A stretch of DNA of 21,052 nt from Clostridia bacterium (lineage in GTDB: Bacteria > Bacillota > Clostridia > Oscillospirales > RGIG577), in the NCBI GenBank assembly GCA_017419325.1, contig JAFOLN010000284.1, forward strand, positions 1 to 21,052, given 5' to 3'. The notes beneath the pieces were generated by a model. The model was not told where the DNA came from. It made no database searches and saw only the letters and a program-made list of their open reading frames with translations. Positions 13,728 to 20,998 of the stretch are shown piece after piece (position 1 is the first letter of the stretch; each line of letters opens with the position of its first letter). The position numbers and the translations under genes are program-made.

Positions 13728-15113
13728 CTAAAGCGTGAGCGCCAGCGCCTGTGCTATCGTCTTTGCCCTGTATATCTGAACGTCGCCGAAATCGGACGCG
13801 CCCGCAAGCTTATTCTGATGCGGTATTATAAACCGCTTGAAGCCCATTTTGACGCCTTCCGAAATTCGCTGCGAAATCGCGTTCACAGCGCGTATTTCTC
13901 CCGACAGGCCAAGTTCCCCGATGACGATGATATCGTCGCCCAGAGGCGCGTTTTTGACGCTTGAGGCAACGGCCAGCGCCACGGCCATATCCGCAGCGGG
14001 CTCAATAAGCCTTATGCCGCCCACTACGTTAATATAAACGTCCCGGTGCGAGAGCGAAATTCCCGCGTGCTTCTCCAAAACGGCTATTATAAGCGAGGCT
14101 CTGTTGTAGTCAAAGCCTGCGCACATACGTCTCGGCACCGCAAAGGACGTCTGGGTCGCCAGCGCCTGCACCTCCGAAAGTATCGGCCTTGAGCCCTCCA
14201 TGGCGCACGTTATGGCGGCTCCCGAGGCGTTTTCCGGTCTGCCGCTTAGTGTGAGCATGGACGGATTTTTCACCTCAGCGAGGCCCTTTTCGCCCATCTC
14301 GAACACGCCTATCTCATTCGTTGAGCCGTATCTGTTCTTTACGGCGCGAAGCACGCGGTGATTGAGCCGCTGTTCGCCCTCAAAGTAAAGCACGCAGTCC
14401 ACCATATGCTCAAGCACTCTCGGGCCCGCAAGAGAGCCCTCCTTCGTAACGTGACCCACCAAAAATACGCTTATACCTTCCGTTTTGGCGCGGTTTATTA
14501 TAAGCATGGCGCATTCCCTTACCTGCGATACTCCGCCGGGAGCGCCGCTTATATCGCTTCTGTACATCGTCTGTATGGAGTCTATCACCATAACTTCGGG
14601 CTTTATGCGGCTTATGGATTCAAGCACGTCGGCAATATCGGTCTTTGCGTCAACGAAAAGGCTTTCATAGGACGATATGGCGTCACCCGCAAGCCTCTCG
14701 GCGCGCATCCTTATTTGGGCAAGCGACTCCTCGCCCGTGATATAGAGCACGCGCCTTCCCGCGCACATATTAAAGCATATCTGCATGAGTATCGTGGATT
14801 TTCCTATGCCGGGGTCGCCGCCCACAAGCACCACGGAGCCCGTCACAAGACCGCCGCCCAGCACACGGTCGAACTCCGATATGCCGGTTCTGTATCTCTC
14901 GTCGCTTGCGGCCTTAAGCTCCGAAAGCCTCACGGGTTCCGATATCCCGCGCGCCCCCGAAAGCGTGCCCTGCGCGCCCTTTGACGCCTTCGCGGGCTTT
15001 GTTACGACGCTTTCCTCAAAAGTGTTCCAGCTTCCGCAGTCGGGGCATTTGCCCAGCCATTTTGCGCTTTCAAAGCCGCACTCCGAACATATGTATACAG
15101 TTTTAGCCTTCAT
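13728..15113 (-). CDS. radA: DNA repair protein RadA (Sms)
   Basis: This 461-residue RecA-like ATPase acts in recombination, helping branch migration and processing of strand-exchange intermediates. The N-terminal zinc finger uses Cys9, Cys12, Cys23 and Cys26. Walker A is GGDPGIGKST at about 98-107, Walker B VMVIDS at 174-179, and the RadA-specific KNRYG motif at 259-263. The last 150 residues form the Lon-protease-like domain, with INVVGGIRLIEPAADMAVALA and ELGLSGEIRAV. The ATG at 15111-15113 is chosen over an in-frame GTG at 15120-15122 because GAGGTG (15120-15125) is the ribosome site, 6 bases before the ATG. The preceding chrA gene stops at 15124, so the genes are translationally coupled in one operon. 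Confidence 0.96.
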   Translation of the reverse strand: MKAKTVYICSECGFESAKWLGKCPDCGSWNTFEESVVTKPAKASKGAQGTLSGARGISEPVRLSELKAASDERYRTGISEFDRVLGGGLVTGSVVLVGGDPGIGKSTILMQICFNMCAGRRVLYITGEESLAQIRMRAERLAGDAISSYESLFVDAKTDIADVLESISRIKPEVMVIDSIQTMYRSDISGAPGGVSQVRECAMLIINRAKTEGISVFLVGHVTKEGSLAGPRVLEHMVDCVLYFEGEQRLNHRVLRAVKNRYGSTNEIGVFEMGEKGLAEVKNPSMLTLSGRPENASGAAITCAMEGSRPILSEVQALATQTSFAVPRRMCAGFDYNRASLIIAVLEKHAGISLSHRDVYINVVGGIRLIEPAADMAVALAVASSVKNAPLGDDIIVIGELGLSGEIRAVNAISQRISEGVKMGFKRFIIPHQNKLAGASDFGDVQIYRAKTIAQALALTL

Positions 15114-15123
15114 ACAAAACACC

Positions 15124-15684
15124 TCAGAATAAGAATATGCCTATTGCAAGGGACGCAAGCATCACCCAAATGGAGCTTATCTTCGTGCGAAGCAGCACAA
15201 AAAGCGACGCCGCAAACAGTATCACGGCGCGTATGTCAAACGCGGCGCCCTTTACAATGTCAAGTATGCCGCCTCCGTCCATCGCGGCCGTTTCAAAAAA
15301 GCCTACGCCTACGATGATTATAAGTCCGACGCAGGCCGGGCGTATGCCCTTTAATACATTCTGTATAAACTTGTTGCTCTTATATTTGTCATAGAATACC
15401 GACACAAGCAGCACCATTATAAACGGCAGCAGAGCCACAGCTACGGACGCAAGCACCGCGCCTATGTACCCTTCTGTTGTAAAGCCTATGAAGGTGGCGG
15501 CGTTTATGCCGATGGGTCCCGGCGTCATCTGGGATATTGACACTATATTTGCGAAATCGTTCGCGCTTATCCAGCCCCGCGATACGAATTCATGCTGAAG
15601 GTATCCTATCATTACATACCCTCCGCCGAAGGAGAATATGCTGATCTTCAAAAATACGGATATAAGCTCCCAAAGTTCTCTCAC
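15124..15684 (-). CDS. chrA: Chromate transporter, short CHR protein (second of pair)
   Basis: This encodes a 186-residue membrane protein, one CHR domain long, with five or six membrane segments. The family motifs are FSFGGGYVMIGYLQ (Gly20-Gly22) and SQMTPGPIGINAATFIGF (residues 51-68). In Firmicutes two such half-size proteins are made from adjacent genes and are thought to act as a heteromeric unit, replacing the single two-domain ChrA of Proteobacteria. The start is a GTG at 15682-15684 that overlaps the upstream TGA by four bases (GTGA), with GGGGAGG just before it. The transported ion in this host is unknown: the family name comes from chromate resistance, and these pairs in anaerobes may carry another anion. 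Confidence 0.93.
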   Translation of the reverse strand: MRELWELISVFLKISIFSFGGGYVMIGYLQHEFVSRGWISANDFANIVSISQMTPGPIGINAATFIGFTTEGYIGAVLASVAVALLPFIMVLLVSVFYDKYKSNKFIQNVLKGIRPACVGLIIIVGVGFFETAAMDGGGILDIVKGAAFDIRAVILFAASLFVLLRTKISSIWVMLASLAIGIFLF

Positions 15685-16277
15685 GGCTCCGCCTCCCCGT
15701 CCTTACTGCCGGAGGCAGGCTTGTCCTTTTTTCTTATGCCGAAATATACGGCTCCCGCGGCCGCGGCGGCTATAATGACATAGATTATCGCCGTGCTGTC
15801 GAAGAATATCCATATGCCCGCGCAAATGGCCACGACGGCCGCAAAGCGCGACTTTATTGTATTTTTTATCATTTTTATGCCGGAGGCGATTATCATGGCC
15901 GCAAGGGCGCATTGTACGCCGCGAAACGCCCTTATAACGAACTCGTTCTGAAAGACGCCCGCGTACACGATGCCCACGGCAAGTATTATTATGACCGACG
16001 GCAGAAGCGCGCCCAGCGCGGCTATGACCGCCCCCGGCACCTTTCCTATGCGGTACCCCACGAACGCGGCGGAGTTTATCGCCATGACGCCCGGCAGCGA
16101 CTGGGTCATGGCTATGATGTCAACCATTTCCTCGTCTGTGAGCCAGTCTCTTTTTTCGGAAAACTCCTGCCTGTAAAGAGGTATCATCGCAAGGCCGCCG
16201 CCTATTGTAAAAAGACCTACCTTAAAGAACACCAAAAACAGCGTAAGCAGTCTGTTTTTTTCTGTTTTTTCCTTCAT
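15681..16277 (-). CDS. chrA: Chromate transporter, short CHR protein (first of pair)
   Basis: This 198-residue membrane protein is the first of the CHR pair. FKVGLFTIGGGLAMIPLYRQEF (Gly26-Gly28) and MTQSLPGVMAINSAAFVGY (about 57-75) are the CHR motifs; SLPGVM replaces the TPGPIG form found in its partner, the usual asymmetry between the two halves. The C-terminus after the last membrane segment is a short charged tail (KKDKPASGSKDGEAEP). The ATG at 16275-16277 overlaps the cwlD stop by four bases (ATGA), so it is coupled to a spore-cortex gene, and the partner overlaps it in turn. This chaining makes co-expression with cwlD and radA likely. Confidence 0.93.
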   Translation of the reverse strand: MKEKTEKNRLLTLFLVFFKVGLFTIGGGLAMIPLYRQEFSEKRDWLTDEEMVDIIAMTQSLPGVMAINSAAFVGYRIGKVPGAVIAALGALLPSVIIILAVGIVYAGVFQNEFVIRAFRGVQCALAAMIIASGIKMIKNTIKSRFAAVVAICAGIWIFFDSTAIIYVIIAAAAAGAVYFGIRKKDKPASGSKDGEAEP

Positions 16278-17053
16278 TCCGTTTCTTCACGCTCTGTTTC
16301 GTTTAAAAATTCGTTTAACGCATCGAGTATGCATCGGGCTATTTGCTCCCTGTACCCGTCGGTCATAAGCTTCTTTTCATCATCGGGGTTTGATAAAAAC
16401 CCGCACTCCACCAAAACGCCCGTGTTCTCAATTGAATTCATAAGCTTTATTGTATCATAGGCCTCCTTCGGGGATTTAGGGCCGTTACCGTCAAGCCCCG
16501 CTGAAAGCTTTGCCTGCAATATTTCGGCAAGTCTGCGGCTTTCTTCGTTCTTTACGTAAAACACCTGCGCCCCGCCCACCGCGGGGTCTGAGAAGGTGTT
16601 CTGATGGATGCTTATAAGTATGGCGTCGGGATGCTGCCTCATTATGGCTATCCTGTTGTTTATGTCGGAGACCTTCTTTTCGTGTATCGTCCCGTTCTCC
16701 GTCTCGGGGTCGTGAATCGATGCGTCGCTCTCTCTTGTCATTATAACATCAAATCCATTTAAAAGCAAAACAGAACGCACTTTCATGGCGACGGCCAGAT
16801 TTATCTCCTTTTCGGGTATGCCTCCGACTGATACCGCGCCTCCGTCAATGCCGCCGTGGCCCGCGTCCAAAACAATCAGCGCCCCGGTCCCCCTGCCTTT
16901 CGCCCCTGTCTCAAGCGCGGTCTTCATGACCGGGGCGTCAGGCTTAAGCGCCGTAATTAGGAGCAGCGCCGCAAGCGAAAACGCGGCAATAAGGCATATT
17001 AGCGGCTTTCGCCCGTGCAAACTCAGTATTAAAAATCTTTTTTCGCCGTTCAC
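16274..17053 (-). CDS. cwlD: N-acetylmuramoyl-L-alanine amidase CwlD
   Basis: This 259-residue zinc amidase is expected in the forespore envelope, where it removes peptide side chains so that muramic delta-lactam can form in the spore cortex. An N-terminal signal-anchor spans about residues 17-35. The Amidase_3 domain starts at about residue 58: VLDAGHGGIDGGA gives zinc ligand His66, Glu81 (PEKEINL) and His150 (ISIHQN) are the other likely ligands, and Glu216 (VLVECGFLSN) is catalytic. Length and anchor match CwlD rather than the larger cell-wall amidases. The start is a GTG at 17051-17053, supported by GGGAG 8 bases upstream. A sigma-G-like promoter lies at 17079-17107. It heads the chain cwlD-chrA-chrA-radA. 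Confidence 0.93.
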   Translation of the reverse strand: MNGEKRFLILSLHGRKPLICLIAAFSLAALLLITALKPDAPVMKTALETGAKGRGTGALIVLDAGHGGIDGGAVSVGGIPEKEINLAVAMKVRSVLLLNGFDVIMTRESDASIHDPETENGTIHEKKVSDINNRIAIMRQHPDAILISIHQNTFSDPAVGGAQVFYVKNEESRRLAEILQAKLSAGLDGNGPKSPKEAYDTIKLMNSIENTGVLVECGFLSNPDDEKKLMTDGYREQIARCILDALNEFLNETEREETE

Positions 17054-17078
17054 TTACATCACTCCCGAAAAATATGAC

Positions 17079-17107
17079 TATAATGCTTTGTTATTTGCAA
17101 TTTATGC
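17079..17107 (-). promoter_or_regulatory. Sigma-G-like promoter of the cwlD operon
   Basis: On the - strand GCATA (17103-17107) and CATTATA (17079-17085) are 17 bases apart. Both boxes fit the published Bacillus sigma-G pattern GHATR and CATWHTA exactly. No sigma-A -35 is present at the right distance. cwlD is a forespore gene in Bacillus, which supports the reading. Confidence 0.65.
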
Positions 17108-17126
17108 TTTTTCTTTACTCATTATG

Positions 17127-17135
17127 TGATATAAT
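17127..17135 (+). promoter_or_regulatory. Extended -10 promoter of the repeat-protein gene
   Basis: TGATATAAT, an extended -10 with perfect TATAAT at 17130-17135, is followed by a T-run. No good -35 lies 16-18 bases upstream, as is usual for extended -10 promoters. The leader would be about 60 bases. Confidence 0.6.
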
Positions 17136-17202
17136 TTTTTTATAAAGTAAAATGCGGTCTGCATTCACCGTTTCCAATCATTTTTTAACAGGAGGGTTTT
17201 TT

Positions 17203-20200
17203 ATGAAATCAAAAGTTCCTAGGATAGTCAGTTTAGCCCTGTGTATTATGCTTATTCTTCAGCTCCTTCCCTCTCTTGCTTTGGCTGCCACGTCCGGCAA
17301 AGCGCAAAAGGAACCAAAGCTTACGATAACGGAGGTACCTGCGCAGGCGCTTGACGGGAACGGACATATTATCGATACCACCGTCAAGCAGTACACATAC
17401 ACCTTCTCCACCGTTCCAAAAAACGCGGTGGAAATGGCCCAATATAAGCTTGACAGCCCGTATAAAACGATGGCGCTTCTGATTCTTGCCTACCGCATGT
17501 GGGATCCGGATGATGAATCGACAGCCTTACGAATGCTCGACTATATTACGGATACCGGTGCGACGGTGAACGGTGAGTATTGTCCTTTCTCGGAGTACAA
17601 TCCCTGGATAAACGCTCTTCGCGACCGCATGCTCCAAAACAACAAGTACCGCTTTATAGGAAATGCATACTTAGGCGGCGCTGCTCCCGAAAACGACTAT
17701 ACGCCCACGGAGCCCATAACCGTAACGGTGCGCCAGAGCGTATACGATCCTTATGCCAAGGCAACCGATTGGGCGCCCGAGCAGACTCAGGTGCTTATTT
17801 CCCTCCCCGGTGCAGAGAACGACCGCTACTGCCTCTTTGCCAAAGACGAGAGCGGTAACTGGAAGGTCTTTCGCACGAGCTGGCAGAACCTGCTTGCAGA
17901 CGTACAGACCATGGCAAGCGACAAAATCTACCCGCCCGAGACAAAGAGGCCGGACAAGTACAGCAACGTACAGACCGAGCCCTCGGAAAAGCATGTGATG
18001 ATCCCCGCCAAGGCATCAGGTCTTGACGAAAACGGTGAACCCATAGTCATTGACACCGAGGTGGAGCAGGTCACCTATACTTTTAAGACGGTCCCCAAAA
18101 GCTATGAGGATCTCGTTCAGTATAAGCTTGACAGCCCGTATAAGACCATGGCGCTGTTTTTCATGGCGCTTCGCACCTGGACCCCCGAAGACCCGGACAC
18201 CTGCATCGAGATGCTCGATTATCTGACATTCTCGAATTCGGATTCAAAAACGACGGACGCGGAGGGGCATAAACTTGCCGTGCCTTTCAGTGAATATAAA
18301 TACTGGCGGGACTTTCTGAAAGACCGCATGATGCAGAACACGAAATACCGCTATATAGGAAACGCATACCTTGGAGGCGCGACTCCCAAAAACAATTATA
18401 CACCTTCAAAGACCATAACCGTCACGCTCCGTCAAAGCGTGTACGACCCGTATAAAGCAGAAGCTGCCGAAAGCCCCGAGCTTAAGCAGGTACTTATCCA
18501 TATAGAAGGCGCCGACAACGACAGATACGCGCTTTTGTACCAGGATCAGCGCGGCGACTGGCGCTTCTTCGGCGATAACTGGATGGGACTCCTTGCGGAC
18601 GTGCAGAAGCCTGATATGGATGTGCTCATGCCGCCTGAAACGATAAGGCCCGAAAAGTATACAAATCCTCAAAGGGAGCCTGTGGAGAGCATATTCGAGA
18701 TACCCGCCAAGGCACCGGGTGTGGACGACGCGGGCAACCCGATAATCATTGACACCACAGTAAAGCAGCATACCTTTACATTTACCACCGTGCCCAAAAC
18801 GTATGAGGACATTATCCAGTACAAGCTGGACAGCCCCTATAAGACCATGGCGCTTCTTATTCTGGCTTACCGCACCTGGACGCCGGAGAACCCGAATGAT
18901 TGTCTTAAAATGCTCGACTACCTTACGAATACAGACGTATCCTCCGGCAAGAAGGATGCAACCGGCCATTATATCAGCCGCAAATTCTCAGAATATCAGT
19001 GGTGGTATGACTTTTTGAGGGACCGCATGCGCCAGAATGAAAAATATCGCTACATCGGGAACGCCTATCTCGAAGGCGCAATGCCATCGAACGACTATAC
19101 GCCTTCGCTTCCTGTAACGATCACCGTAAAGGAGAGCGTATACGTTCCCTTCAGCTCAAAGGAGACCAAGGAGACCGATCCTCCGCTTTATCAGGTACTT
19201 ATCTCAATACCCGGCGCCGATAACGACAGATACTCCCTGTTCTATCAGGATCAGCGCGGAGACTGGCGCGTGTTCGGCGATAATTGGATGGGGCTGCTTG
19301 CTGACGTCAAGACGCCGAGCGGAGACGTTCCCCTCCCTCCCGAAGTGAAACGCGCCGCAAAGCCGAAAAACAAGCAGAAAGAACCTGTTGAAACCGTAAG
19401 AAATGTTGCGGCAAAGGCCGTTGACGAAAACGACAAGCCCATCGATGTGACGGTTGAAGAACACACCTTTACGTTCTCAACCATTCCCTCCTGCTATGAG
19501 GATATCGTACAGTATAAGCTTGACAGCCCGTATAAGACAATGGCGCTGTATTTTCTCGCCCTTCGCTCATGGCAGCCCGAAAACCCACAGCCATGTATTG
19601 AAATGCTCGATTATCTTACACATACAGCCGTACCCGATCCCGCTGCGACGGATAAGGACGGACATCCCGTAAGCTATGCATTCTCAAAGTACAACCCGTG
19701 GATAGCCTCGCTGCGCGACCGGATGCTCCAGAACAATAAATACAGCTATATCGGCAACGCGTATCTTGGCGGAGCGACCCCGGGCAACAATTATACGCCG
19801 ACAGAACCCATTACCGTTACGGTGCGTCAAAGCGTATACGATCCGTATGTGAAGGCGAGCGATACGTCGCCCGAGGTAAAGCAGGTGCTTATAAGCATGG
19901 CCGGCGACGACAGCGATCGTTACTCGCTCTTCTACCAGGATCAGCGCGGAGACTGGCGTTTCTTCGGAGATAACTGGAAGGGGCTTCTCAGCGATATAAG
20001 ACAGCCGGGAAATGCTCCGGCCATCACCGAGGTGACTCTCGAGGCAAGTCGTGTCAATTTCCGCGTTGAGAACGCTTCCGAGGGCGCAAGGCCTTGGGTG
20101 GCCGTTTATGACCGGGACGGGAAAATGCTCTTTATAACGAGTCCTGAGGGCTCTGACGGCAGATATTCCGCAGACATCCCCGGCGCGGGCTATTCATGCA

Positions 20201-20265
20201 AAATACTGCTTCTGAACGACGAAAAATCGACGCCTCTTTGCGCCGCTTATGATGTGAAAAAGTAA
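17203..20265 (+). CDS. Exported protein with four tandem DUF6935-like repeats
   Basis: This 1020-residue protein has a Sec signal peptide: basic MKSKVPR, a hydrophobic core, and a likely cut after LALA (near residue 28). Four repeats of about 195 residues plus linkers follow. The core QYKLDSPYKTMAL starts at residues 80, 306, 539 and 770, and each unit continues through EMLDYLT, a DRMxQNxKYRYIGNAYL stretch, NNYTP, an ITVTVRQSVYDPY strand and a final GDWRFFGDNWMGLLADV. The end and middle resemble the gut-Firmicutes DUF6935 family as I remember it. A separate 80-residue beta-rich domain (about 938-1020) closes the protein. There is no LPxTG, SLH or membrane anchor, so it is either released or held by an unknown means. 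GGAGGG (17191-17196) sets the ATG at 17203; an in-frame ATG at 17152 lies upstream of that site. The function is unknown; repeated extracellular domains suggest binding, but no catalytic motif is visible. Confidence 0.85.
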   Translation: MKSKVPRIVSLALCIMLILQLLPSLALAATSGKAQKEPKLTITEVPAQALDGNGHIIDTTVKQYTYTFSTVPKNAVEMAQYKLDSPYKTMALLILAYRMWDPDDESTALRMLDYITDTGATVNGEYCPFSEYNPWINALRDRMLQNNKYRFIGNAYLGGAAPENDYTPTEPITVTVRQSVYDPYAKATDWAPEQTQVLISLPGAENDRYCLFAKDESGNWKVFRTSWQNLLADVQTMASDKIYPPETKRPDKYSNVQTEPSEKHVMIPAKASGLDENGEPIVIDTEVEQVTYTFKTVPKSYEDLVQYKLDSPYKTMALFFMALRTWTPEDPDTCIEMLDYLTFSNSDSKTTDAEGHKLAVPFSEYKYWRDFLKDRMMQNTKYRYIGNAYLGGATPKNNYTPSKTITVTLRQSVYDPYKAEAAESPELKQVLIHIEGADNDRYALLYQDQRGDWRFFGDNWMGLLADVQKPDMDVLMPPETIRPEKYTNPQREPVESIFEIPAKAPGVDDAGNPIIIDTTVKQHTFTFTTVPKTYEDIIQYKLDSPYKTMALLILAYRTWTPENPNDCLKMLDYLTNTDVSSGKKDATGHYISRKFSEYQWWYDFLRDRMRQNEKYRYIGNAYLEGAMPSNDYTPSLPVTITVKESVYVPFSSKETKETDPPLYQVLISIPGADNDRYSLFYQDQRGDWRVFGDNWMGLLADVKTPSGDVPLPPEVKRAAKPKNKQKEPVETVRNVAAKAVDENDKPIDVTVEEHTFTFSTIPSCYEDIVQYKLDSPYKTMALYFLALRSWQPENPQPCIEMLDYLTHTAVPDPAATDKDGHPVSYAFSKYNPWIASLRDRMLQNNKYSYIGNAYLGGATPGNNYTPTEPITVTVRQSVYDPYVKASDTSPEVKQVLISMAGDDSDRYSLFYQDQRGDWRFFGDNWKGLLSDIRQPGNAPAITEVTLEASRVNFRVENASEGARPWVAVYDRDGKMLFITSPEGSDGRYSADIPGAGYSCKILLLNDEKSTPLCAAYDVKK
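17335..18000 (+). repeat. Repeat unit 1 of the exported protein
   Basis: Runs from VPAQAL to the end of the first linker (PPETKRPDKYSN). Its last third is the most diverged of the four: AKDESGNWKVFRTSWQNLL where the others have the YQDQRGDWR-FFGDNW type. Confidence 0.8.
18001..18699 (+). repeat. Repeat unit 2 of the exported protein
   Basis: Runs from IPAKASG through the second PPETIRPEKYTN linker, 699 bases. It carries the full YQDQRGDWRFFGDNWMGLLADV ending shared with units 3 and 4. Confidence 0.8.
18700..19404 (+). repeat. Repeat unit 3 of the exported protein
   Basis: Runs from IPAKAPG through the third linker (PPEVKRAAKPKN), 705 bases. It has two unique features: YLEGAMPSNDYTP in place of YLGGATP-NNYTP, and KESVYVPF in place of RQSVYDPY. 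Confidence 0.8.
19405..20007 (+). repeat. Repeat unit 4 of the exported protein
   Basis: Runs from VAAKAVDE to LLSDIRQPG and has no trailing linker. Its middle (YNPW, DRMLQNNKY, PTEPITVTVRQSVYDPY) is closest to unit 1, while its end is closest to units 2 and 3. Confidence 0.8.
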
Positions 20266-20280
20266 AAAGCTTAATATACA

Positions 20281-20307
20281 TGAAAAACGGTATTCTGCCG
20301 TTTTTCA
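20281..20307 (+). terminator. Hairpin after the repeat-protein gene
   Basis: TGAAAAACGG (20281-20290) pairs exactly with CCGTTTTTCA (20298-20307) around a TATTCTG loop. The T-run is inside the stem, and the next gene's ribosome site follows within 6 bases, so it may only partly terminate. Confidence 0.65.
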
Positions 20308-20328
20308 AACGAAAGGAGACAAATAATT

Positions 20329-20592
20329 ATGAGTACACATTGCCAGAGCTGCGGAATGGAATTCGAGCTGGAAGCCGACTATGGCATCAACGCCGACGGC
20401 TCCATGAACGAAGACTACTGCATATATTGCTATCAGAACGGAAAATTCACATCCGACCTTACGCTGGAGCAAATGATAGAGCTTTGCGCACCGATGGTTG
20501 CCGCCGCTAACGAAAATCTGGACGTGGCATCCGCAAGTCTTATGCTTTGGGATTTTCTCCCCAATCTGAAGCGCTGGAACGGTGAAGCGTAA
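20329..20592 (+). CDS. Small zinc-ribbon protein
   Basis: This 87-residue cytosolic protein carries CQSCGMEFE at residues 5-13 and YCIYCYQNGKF at about residues 30-40, two CxxC pairs that should bind one zinc ion. The layout CQSCGM, DYGINADGSMNEDYC, CYQNGKFTSD and a LEQMIELC helix is that of the putative zinc-ribbon family PF12674. The C-terminal half is a helix pair without cysteines. The function is unknown in the family; members are often found as lone small genes. AAAGGAG lies 10 bases before the ATG. It may be read from the repeat-protein promoter through the hairpin at 20281-20307, as I see no separate promoter in the 63-base gap. Confidence 0.88.
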   Translation: MSTHCQSCGMEFELEADYGINADGSMNEDYCIYCYQNGKFTSDLTLEQMIELCAPMVAAANENLDVASASLMLWDFLPNLKRWNGEA

Positions 20593-20612
20593 AGAACTGT
20601 AAAAGCAAAGTA

Positions 20613-20644
20613 AAAAGAACCGAAGCTTTTGCTTCGGTTCTTTT
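20613..20644 (+). terminator. Bidirectional terminator between zinc-ribbon gene and tRNAs
   Basis: AAAAGAACCGAAGC (20613-20626) pairs perfectly with GCTTCGGTTCTTTT (20631-20644) around TTTT. A-runs on the left and T-runs on the right allow it to end both the + gene and the - strand tRNA transcript. Confidence 0.92.
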
Positions 20645-20647
20645 GTT

Positions 20648-20723
20648 TGGAGCGGATGACGAGGCTCGAACTCGCTACCTCAACCTTGGCAAGGTTGCGC
20701 TCTACCAGATGAGCTACATCCGC
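20648..20723 (-). tRNA. tRNA-Gly (anticodon GCC)
   Basis: The - strand gives a 76-base cloverleaf including an encoded CCA (20648-20650). The acceptor stem is GCGGATG with CATCCGC, the anticodon stem CAACC with GGTTG around TTGCCAA (anticodon GCC), and the T-loop is GTTCGAG. The discriminator base is T. Confidence 0.95.
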
Positions 20724-20725
20724 AT

Positions 20726-20799
20726 TGGAGGCGCCAACCGGATTTGAACCGGTGATCAAGGTTTTGCAGACCTATGCCTTACCACTTGGCTATGGCGCC
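20726..20799 (-). tRNA. tRNA-Cys (anticodon GCA)
   Basis: The - strand gives a 74-base cloverleaf with encoded CCA (20726-20728). The acceptor stem is GGCGCCA with TGGCGCC, the anticodon loop CTGCAAA (anticodon GCA), and the T-arm ACCGG-TTCAAAT-CCGGT. It lies 2 bases upstream of tRNA-Gly in the same transcript. Confidence 0.95.
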
Positions 20800-20818
20800 G
20801 CATCGATTATAACGACAG

Positions 20819-20847
20819 GATTTATATTATCATAAAGCCCGCGTCAA
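20819..20847 (-). promoter_or_regulatory. Likely promoter of the tRNA pair
   Basis: On the - strand TTGACG (20842-20847) is followed after 17 bases by TAAATC (20819-20824), or after 15 by TATAAA (20821-20826). The -35 is strong; which -10 is used is uncertain. Confidence 0.5.
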
Positions 20848-20967
20848 ATCAATAGCTTTTCAAAAAAATATCCTGTTTTTTCAAAAAAATACGTCCTGTC
20901 CGGACGTAAGTTTCTTCATTTTTCATCCCCATCTTGTTGAATCCATTTGAAGATTAGGAATAATAAT

Positions 20968-20986
20968 CCCCCGGCATAGCCGGGGG
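20968..20986. terminator. GC-rich hairpin near the right edge
   Basis: CCCCCGGC (20968-20975) pairs perfectly with GCCGGGGG (20979-20986) around a 3-base ATA loop, with TATTTCATTTT on the right and AATAAT on the left. It could terminate a - strand gene outside the window, or be the terminal hairpin of a mobile element. A weaker hairpin, ACGTCC/GGACGT, lies at 20891-20907. Confidence 0.6.
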
Positions 20987-20998
20987 TATTTCATTTTC

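Noticed and set aside
17335..20007. Repeats as a CRISPR array
   Set aside because: The units are about 700 bases, vary in sequence and are translated in one frame; they are protein repeats.
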